This document shows positions 1-4,936 of a DNA stretch of 8,165 nt, piece by piece. The stretch lies in NCBI GenBank assembly GCA_022711695.1, contig JAKLEJ010000141.1:1-8165 (forward strand), read 5' to 3'. Origin of the DNA: Verrucomicrobiota bacterium. GTDB taxonomy: Bacteria > Verrucomicrobiota > Verrucomicrobiia > Limisphaerales > JACRJZ01. Positions within the stretch are counted from its first letter, which is position 1. The number at the start of each line of letters is the position of its first letter. The notes beneath the pieces were generated by a model. The model saw only the letters and a program-made list of their open reading frames with translations. It had not been told where the DNA came from and ran no database searches. The translations under genes and the position numbers were made by a program.

Positions 1-1242
1 GGCGTTCCGATCCACACCAATCTCGACCAGATGATTATCCGGCGAGCGCCCGGCAACACGGGACAGAAGCCCAGGCATATCTTCGTCATCGTGATGGAGA
101 GCCATGATGCCTGGCCCATGATGGACCAGTACAGGTCCCTGCGTCTTGCCGAAGGTCTGCGGGAACTGGCCCAGGGTGGCATCCGGATCCCCGCCTTTCT
201 GCCCGCCAGCGACGGCACCGTCTCCTCGATGTCCACCTTCATCACCGGCTTGCCGGACGCCGGCATCCAACTCAACCTGCATGCCGGGGCCCGCACCCCC
301 TTCCCGACGGCCCCGGCGGAGATCTTCAAGCGGCTGGGCTATCGCACCCGCATGTTTCGGGCCGGCTTCCTGAGCTGGCAGGACTACGGCGATTACTGTG
401 TGCGCCAGGGCTTCGAAGAAGTCCATGGCGGCGGGCACATGTTTCAGGGGGGCGACCCGCGCGAGTGGGGAGTGGACGACGATCGCCTCTTCTCCTACGT
501 TCAGCAGCACACCCCCGACGACGCCCCCAGCTTCAACATTCTGCTTAGCCGCACCTTTCATCCCCCCTATGGGCTGGATGTCTTCGGCATGGGATACCCA
601 GTCCGCGAGATCCCGCCGGACCTCAAGGCGCTCTACGACCGGAAGACCTCTCTCAGCATCTTCGGGCACCTCTGGTTCGCTGACCGTGAACTGCGCCGAT
701 TTGTCCTGGAAACGGAGCGCCGCCTGCCCAATTCGGTCTTTGCCATCACCGGAGACCACTGGTCGCGTCGCAGCATCGGCAGCCGGCCCAACCTCTACGA
801 ACGCAATGCGGTGACGATGGTCTGGCGCGGCTCCAACGTGCTGGCCGGGGTGCGCCCGCCGCCCAGGATGGCCGGCGCCCATATCGACATCGTCCCCACG
901 CTTGTCGAAATGGTCGCGCCGGCAGGATTCGAGTATCACGCCTTCGGCCGCAACCTCTTTCTCCCGCACCCCGCGCCAGTCGGCTTTGGCCATAACGCCG
1001 TGGTAACGCCCGATTTCGTCTTCGAGATGGCGAATCCCTCGCAGGTCTTGAGCCTGTTGGACATGGTGTTGCAGCAGCGCCCCGACCTGGCGACGCCGCT
1101 GGCGCTGAGAAACCGGGCCATCCAGGCTGTGGCCTGGTGGCGCGTCGTCAAGGGACCGTTCTTGCCATCTGGCGCGCCCTTGCCCCCCCCAGTAGCCTGG
1201 CGTTCACAACGGGTGACCGGCGCCTCTGAATCCACGCATTGA
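1..1242 (+). CDS. LtaS/MdoB-like sulfatase-superfamily enzyme, 5' end missing
   Basis: Hydrolase or phosphoglycerol-type transferase of the alkaline phosphatase superfamily. The frame is open from base 1, so the true start lies outside the window; the first ATG (base 31) sits just before the first core strand and is probably internal. Numbering from that ATG, the expected metal-centre residues are present: E23 in 'VMESHDAW' (metal ligand), T63 in 'SDGTVSSMS' (nucleophile, codon 217-219) and D242-H243 in 'ITGDHWSR' (metal ligands). H177 in 'TFHPPYG' matches the substrate-site histidine of LtaS. This set is typical of lipoteichoic acid synthase and MdoB/OpgB enzymes, which act outside the cytoplasmic membrane. 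Those enzymes carry N-terminal membrane helices, which here would lie upstream of the window. The C-terminal about 60 residues are proline-rich and not diagnostic. The substrate cannot be read; a sulfatase role is less likely because the C/S-x-P-x-R signature is absent. Sure of superfamily, moderately sure of subfamily. Confidence 0.8.
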   Translation, partial: GVPIHTNLDQMIIRRAPGNTGQKPRHIFVIVMESHDAWPMMDQYRSLRLAEGLRELAQGGIRIPAFLPASDGTVSSMSTFITGLPDAGIQLNLHAGARTPFPTAPAEIFKRLGYRTRMFRAGFLSWQDYGDYCVRQGFEEVHGGGHMFQGGDPREWGVDDDRLFSYVQQHTPDDAPSFNILLSRTFHPPYGLDVFGMGYPVREIPPDLKALYDRKTSLSIFGHLWFADRELRRFVLETERRLPNSVFAITGDHWSRRSIGSRPNLYERNAVTMVWRGSNVLAGVRPPPRMAGAHIDIVPTLVEMVAPAGFEYHAFGRNLFLPHPAPVGFGHNAVVTPDFVFEMANPSQVLSLLDMVLQQRPDLATPLALRNRAIQAVAWWRVVKGPFLPSGAPLPPPVAWRSQRVTGASESTH

Positions 1243-1329
1243 AAGCGCCATCAATCTCCTGCGCGCTTGAAGAAGTCGAATGCCGCCATTCTGCCTCGCG
1301 TTAAGCCAGGATTCCGTCGAGCGTTTGGC

Positions 1330-1357
1330 TTGCCTGCCATGCGCGAACGTGTAGCAT
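1330..1357 (+). promoter_or_regulatory. Possible sigma70-type promoter of the RelE-like gene
   Basis: TTGCCT (1330-1335) and TAGCAT (1352-1357) lie 16 bp apart; each matches four of six consensus bases. The expected transcript start near 1364 would precede the ATG at 1378 and favour that start over the upstream TTG at 1267. Matches this weak occur by chance, so this is a suggestion only. Confidence 0.2.
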
Positions 1358-1377
1358 CCTCCCCGACATTACGAGTC

Positions 1378-1749
1378 ATGCGCCTGTTTCAGATCATATT
1401 CAACCCGACCAGCGCGGCCGAGCTGTCGCGGATGCCTCGCGAGCTGCAATTGAAGATCCTCGGGGACTTCCGGGGATTGCCACACGAGGTCATGAGCACC
1501 GAGCTCGAGCGGTTCGGCAAGCTGGAACGCTCCGGCAAGGTTCTCCACCGGTTCCGCATCGGCGATTACCGGGTCTATTTCGAGCGCCACGAACTGGGCG
1601 TGGTGGTGCATCGCATTCTCAGCCGCAATACCCTCAAGGATTTCCTCTTCCGATCCAACCTGCCGGTGGCCGAGGATGAGGCCCTGCAGAAGAACCCCAA
1701 GTTCTGGGAGCTGATCGAGGCGGCGAAATCGACCGTCCCGGTGCTTTGA
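1378..1749 (+). CDS. RelE/ParE-superfamily toxin-like protein, no adjacent antitoxin gene
   Basis: A 123-aa protein that looks like a RelE/ParE-fold toxin. It has an N-terminal strand 'MRLFQIIFNP', a helical stretch with 'AAELSRMP' (residues 13-20), and the characteristic C-terminal hairpin 'HRFRIGDYRVYFE' (57-69) followed by 'VVVHRILSRNTLKDFL' (75-90). R58, R60, R65, R79, R83 and Y64 are candidates for RNA-binding or catalytic positions. Known RelE members cleave mRNA on the ribosome; ParE members poison gyrase; the sequence does not decide between them. The frame also opens from a TTG at 1267, but those 37 extra residues have no toxin-like character, so the ATG at 1378 is preferred. No Shine-Dalgarno is visible. 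No antitoxin ORF lies beside it: upstream is the LtaS-like gene (135-bp gap to its stop) and downstream is a convergent membrane-protein gene. A 28-residue tail (96-123) with 'NPKFWELIEAA' extends beyond the toxin fold and may be a regulatory helix. It could also be a domesticated, non-toxic member. Confidence 0.6.
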   Translation: MRLFQIIFNPTSAAELSRMPRELQLKILGDFRGLPHEVMSTELERFGKLERSGKVLHRFRIGDYRVYFERHELGVVVHRILSRNTLKDFLFRSNLPVAEDEALQKNPKFWELIEAAKSTVPVL

Positions 1750-1781
1750 CCGGGGGGGTGCCGGCCGTGGCGGCGCGAGGT

Positions 1782-1877
1782 GAATCCGCGCAGGCTCCGA
1801 GCCTCCGAGCCGTCAGCCGGCTGCGCATTTGGAAATGACTGCCGCCGCTTTGCCCGAGTGAGGTTGGGCGCGGATTC
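1782..1877. terminator. Inverted repeat between convergent genes, possible bidirectional terminator
   Basis: GAATCCGCGC (1782-1791) and GCGCGGATTC (1868-1877) are perfect 10-bp inverted copies, both inside the 131-bp gap between two convergent stop codons. The 76-bp interior holds the palindrome CAGCCGGCTG (1814-1823), the small hairpin CATTTGGAAATG (1826-1837) and repeated GAGCC/GGCTC units near 1793-1811. The placement suits a shared transcription end or an RNA 3'-end-protecting structure. There is no U-tract, so classic intrinsic termination is not shown. Confidence 0.35.
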
Positions 1878-1880
1878 GCG

Positions 1881-2492
1881 TCAGACCGTCTGGCCGGACA
1901 GGCGCGAGAGCCAGGCGGCGCTCGAGGCCTGGGTTTCGGCCGCGCGATAGGCCGTGAGCGCCAGCAGAATCAGCAGCAGGGCAAATCCCAGCCGCAAGGC
2001 GCTGAGCGTGCGGATGCGTTGTTCGGTTTTCGTGGCCCAGTCGATCCAGTCCCGAAGCCGCCAGGGAGAAACGGTTAGCCACATCCCGGCGATCACCATC
2101 GCGTAGGCGCACGTCACGATCACCAACCGCCAGTCCGTGTCCACCCAGCGGGCGGTATCGACCATCAGCTTGGCCAGCAGCAGGAGGAGGACTGCCAGGC
2201 CGCGCACGGCCAGGAAGTCATAGACGAAGATGCACGTTCCCAGGCCCACTCCGGCGAAGAGCAGGTAAAACATGCTGCGCATACGCGCGAAATCCGAGAG
2301 CGACTCGACGCTGACGTTATAGACGAACCAGGCGGTGGCTAGCAGCATGAGCGCGACGCCGGTGGGGATGTGGCGGGGGAACTTCCGGGCCACCTGCCTG
2401 AAAGCCTCGGGCTTGAGCAATCCGTAGAGCCCGGGCACCGCGGCGACCAGGCCCAGCACAAGCGACAACGTCCACAGTTTGATTCCAAACAT
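1881..2492 (-). CDS. Six-helix inner-membrane protein of unknown function
   Basis: A 203-aa polytopic membrane protein. Hydrophobic segments lie at about residues 7-25, 43-60, 72-91, 92-110, 122-141 and 164-182, giving six likely membrane helices. Between them are short basic loops such as 'RQVARKFPRH' (32-41) and an amphipathic stretch 'SPWRLRDWIDWATKTEQR' (142-159). The run 'YDFLAVRGLAVLLLLLAKL' (91-109) and the 'WLTVSPWR' motif (138-145) resemble a hypothetical protein family I associate with Verrucomicrobiota genomes; this is recollection, not a search. No enzyme or transporter motif is recognised. It starts at an ATG without a visible Shine-Dalgarno, 78 bp after the stop of the Asp-box gene on the same strand, so it may be the last gene of the CAZyme operon, or a separate unit behind the hairpin in that gap. 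Confidence 0.75.
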   Translation of the reverse strand: MFGIKLWTLSLVLGLVAAVPGLYGLLKPEAFRQVARKFPRHIPTGVALMLLATAWFVYNVSVESLSDFARMRSMFYLLFAGVGLGTCIFVYDFLAVRGLAVLLLLLAKLMVDTARWVDTDWRLVIVTCAYAMVIAGMWLTVSPWRLRDWIDWATKTEQRIRTLSALRLGFALLLILLALTAYRAAETQASSAAWLSRLSGQTV

Positions 2493-2514
2493 ACGAAACG
2501 CCCAGAGAATGCGA

Positions 2515-2564
2515 GGGGCCGCGCGCCGAGGCGAGCAAATTGTTGGGGCGCGCGAGCAGGCCCC
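2515..2564 (-). terminator. Strong GC hairpin between the Asp-box gene and the membrane-protein gene
   Basis: GGGGCCGCGCGCC (2515-2527) can pair with GGCGCGC (2547-2553) plus GGCCCC (2559-2564), making a 13-bp stem with a 5-nt bulge (2554-2558) and a 19-nt loop. It fills most of the 78-bp gap in the minus-strand operon. No U-run follows in the transcript direction, so it may be an attenuating or mRNA-stabilising structure between the CAZyme genes and the last gene, rather than a full terminator. Confidence 0.4.
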
Positions 2565-2570
2565 GCCGGC

Positions 2571-4934
2571 CTATTCGGCCTCGGACGCGGCCGGCCCATG
2601 CCACACGCTGCCCCCGAAGGTGGTGACGTAGAGGGCCGCCGCGTTCGCCGGGTCCGGGACCACCCGCTGGATGTTCGAGAACGGCAGTTTCCGGAACGGG
2701 GTCCAGGTTTGCCCCTCGTCTTTGGAAAGCCACAGGCCCGCGCCCGGGGCGCCTTCGGTGAGAGTCATGTAGATCCAGCCGGGCTTGGAGGGATGAAAAT
2801 AGCCGCCGAACGTCTGCGGCCCCTCCCGGCCGACGCGCCGCCAGGTCAGCCCGCCATCGCGCGTGAGGTAAAGCCCGCCGGATTGGTCGCCCCGCCCGGC
2901 GTCGCAAACCCCCGCCACGATCCTGCGGCTGTCTTGAGGATGGACGGCAAAGTCCTTTGGGTAAAGGAAGGGCTGCGAGCCGTTGACTTTCTCCCAGGTT
3001 TCGGCGCCGTTGGCGGACCGGTAGAGCCCGACGCCATCCTTCATGAGCGGCTGGCCGGCGGCGGGGCGCTTGGCGCAAATCATGGCGAAGAGCGTGCCGT
3101 CGGCTTGCAGCGCCACTTTCGAGACGCGCAGGTTCTCGGGGCTCCCCAGCCCTTCCTTGCGAAGGACCCACGTCCTGCCGTCATCGGTGGATTTATACAC
3201 TCCCGCGTCGAACACCCCGGCATAGAGGGTGCGTTTGCCGGGCGGGCTGCGCGGATCGAGCACGATCGAGGTGACCGGTTTGCCCGGCAGGCCCTGGCCT
3301 TCCGGCTTCCAGGAGGCGCCGTAATCCCGGGAAAGGCACACGCCGCCCGGGCGTTTGTGGCCATGCCGTTCCGAGACGATGTTGTCGTTTGGAATATCGT
3401 GGACGTCGGAGAACGCGCCCCAGATTCGCCCGGGCGCCGCCGGATCGAAGGCCATCTCGTAGCAGGTGTTCCGCCACGGAGCCCAGGAGTTCTTGTCCCA
3501 CCACAGCCAGGTTTTGCCGGCATCCAGCGAGCGGGCCATGCCGATGTCCGTGTAGGCGATGTAGTGGCGGCGGGGGTCGGAGGGATCGATGTAATAGTTC
3601 CATGTGGTGGTGACGACCAGCCCGTTGCAGACCCAGGCCGAGCGCGGCCCGGGTTTTTGGCCCGGGGCCGGGGAGGCGTGTCCGGCGATCCACCGGGCCC
3701 CGCCGTCGTGCGTGATGTGCGGTTCGTTGCGCACGAGCAGCACGCGCTCGGCATCCGTGTTGCAGATGGCGACGCCGAAGGGAGTCTCTCCGCCCTTGAA
3801 CGACTGCCCGGTCGAGGCGGTGACAAAATCCGGCTCGACGTTGCAGTCCTTGAACCGCGGGTCCTGGAAATACACGGCCCGCCAGGTGTCGCCGGCATCG
3901 TCGCTGCGATAGACCGTATCGCTGTGGGGCGGATGAAAGCCGGTGCTGGTGTTGAAGGCGTAAACCGTCATCGGCTTGGCATCGGCGGCCAGGAGGTCTT
4001 TGTATTGCGCAATGGAACCGTAGGCCCATTGATCGGCCTTGCTGGTTTCCAGGTTGAGGCCCCGTCCCATGGCCCATTCCCAGGTCTGGCCCCGATCGCG
4101 CGAGCGGTAGATGCCGCCCCTGAAGACGCCGTTCTGCGCTTCGCTCCGGACCGAGCAGTAGAGCATGATCACGCCGGTCGCGGCATCCGATCCGGCGGCA
4201 AAACCCTGGAGTGCCGCGTTGGGCAGGCCATTGGTTTTCGAGGCCCAGGTCCGGCCTTCGTCGTCCGAGCGCCAGATCCCCTGGTCGCTGGCCGCGAAGA
4301 GGACCCGCCCGCCCCGGGTGCGGTCGAAATGAAATCCGAGCGTCTGACCGGTCGGCCCCGGGCAGGCCACCCAGTTCGCGCCCGCGTCGCGCGAGAGCCA
4401 GCAGCCTCCGGAACGGCTGCCCGCCAGAAGCGCCTCCGGATTGGCCGGATTGATGGCGATTTCTCCCTGCAGTGAAGGCTTGAGGTTGCCCAGGGCCGAG
4501 AAGGTCCTGCCGCGGTCGCGGCTGATCCGCAGACGTCCTCCCGAGGAGGCGTAAAGCACGTCGGGATTCGTCGGATGAAACCCCGGCCGGCAGCGGGTGT
4601 CGCTGCGCAGTTGGGCATGGTGAATCATGCGCCAGTGGCGGCCGCCATCTTCGGAAAGGTAGGCGGCGCTCATGTCGCAATTGATCATCATCAGGTTGGG
4701 GTCCGCCGGCGAAATGGCCGGCGCGAACATGCCGCCGCCTCCCGACAAGCCCAACGGCTCCCAGGGGATCGCGGCCCCCGATGCGATGGTGGCCGGCGCG
4801 ACGGCGATGACCCCGGCCACGAGACTGATGCCCACACAGACCGCCAGCTTGTCTTTTCCGCCAGGAAACGCGCGTCCGGGCGAAACCGCCCCTCCGGAAG
4901 GTTTTGGGCGGGAGATGGCCGTTGTGACTCGCAT
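2571..4934 (-). CDS. Exported Asp-box (BNR) double beta-propeller protein, GH74-like
   Basis: A 787-aa exported protein, probably an endo-acting glycosidase. Residues 30-53 form a hydrophobic export segment with likely cleavage near 'ASGA'; the n-region is unusually long. Thirteen Asp-box motifs (S/T-x-D-x-G-x-T-W type) begin at residues 94, 138, 181, 223, 278, 344, 408, 469, 535, 582, 640, 691 and 737. The second has F in place of W, and the eleventh lacks the Asp. Spacing of 42-66 residues fits about 14 blades, i.e. two seven-bladed propellers, as in GH74 xyloglucanases of similar length. D87 in 'INCDMSAAY' and D463 in 'AYTDIGMA' lie where GH74 enzymes keep their two catalytic aspartates, one per propeller; this alignment is by eye. 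The ATG at 4934 lies 2 bp after the GH26 gene's stop, implying translational coupling; the frame stays open much further upstream (to 6515), but only as a shadow of the GH26 gene. A sialidase is less likely, since the arginine triad and FRIP motif are not seen. A non-catalytic Asp-box protein remains possible. Confidence 0.8.
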   Translation of the reverse strand: MRVTTAISRPKPSGGAVSPGRAFPGGKDKLAVCVGISLVAGVIAVAPATIASGAAIPWEPLGLSGGGGMFAPAISPADPNLMMINCDMSAAYLSEDGGRHWRMIHHAQLRSDTRCRPGFHPTNPDVLYASSGGRLRISRDRGRTFSALGNLKPSLQGEIAINPANPEALLAGSRSGGCWLSRDAGANWVACPGPTGQTLGFHFDRTRGGRVLFAASDQGIWRSDDEGRTWASKTNGLPNAALQGFAAGSDAATGVIMLYCSVRSEAQNGVFRGGIYRSRDRGQTWEWAMGRGLNLETSKADQWAYGSIAQYKDLLAADAKPMTVYAFNTSTGFHPPHSDTVYRSDDAGDTWRAVYFQDPRFKDCNVEPDFVTASTGQSFKGGETPFGVAICNTDAERVLLVRNEPHITHDGGARWIAGHASPAPGQKPGPRSAWVCNGLVVTTTWNYYIDPSDPRRHYIAYTDIGMARSLDAGKTWLWWDKNSWAPWRNTCYEMAFDPAAPGRIWGAFSDVHDIPNDNIVSERHGHKRPGGVCLSRDYGASWKPEGQGLPGKPVTSIVLDPRSPPGKRTLYAGVFDAGVYKSTDDGRTWVLRKEGLGSPENLRVSKVALQADGTLFAMICAKRPAAGQPLMKDGVGLYRSANGAETWEKVNGSQPFLYPKDFAVHPQDSRRIVAGVCDAGRGDQSGGLYLTRDGGLTWRRVGREGPQTFGGYFHPSKPGWIYMTLTEGAPGAGLWLSKDEGQTWTPFRKLPFSNIQRVVPDPANAAALYVTTFGGSVWHGPAASEAE

Positions 4935-4936
4935 GG

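Noticed and set aside
1243..1268. Hairpin AAGCGC/GCGCTT just after the LtaS-like gene as a terminator
   Set aside because: The stem is only 6 bp with a 14-nt loop and no U-run follows; the rest of the 135-bp gap shows nothing firm besides the weak promoter candidate listed.
1267..1377. TTG start giving a 160-aa RelE-like protein
   Set aside because: The 37 added residues carry no toxin-fold features, and the ATG at 1378 begins exactly at the first strand of the fold.
2370..4475. A 701-codon open frame on the plus strand opposite the Asp-box gene
   Set aside because: Its protein lacks domains and is rich in Gly, Pro, Ala and Arg; it arises from high third-position GC of the real minus-strand gene, which has 13 Asp-box motifs and an export signal.
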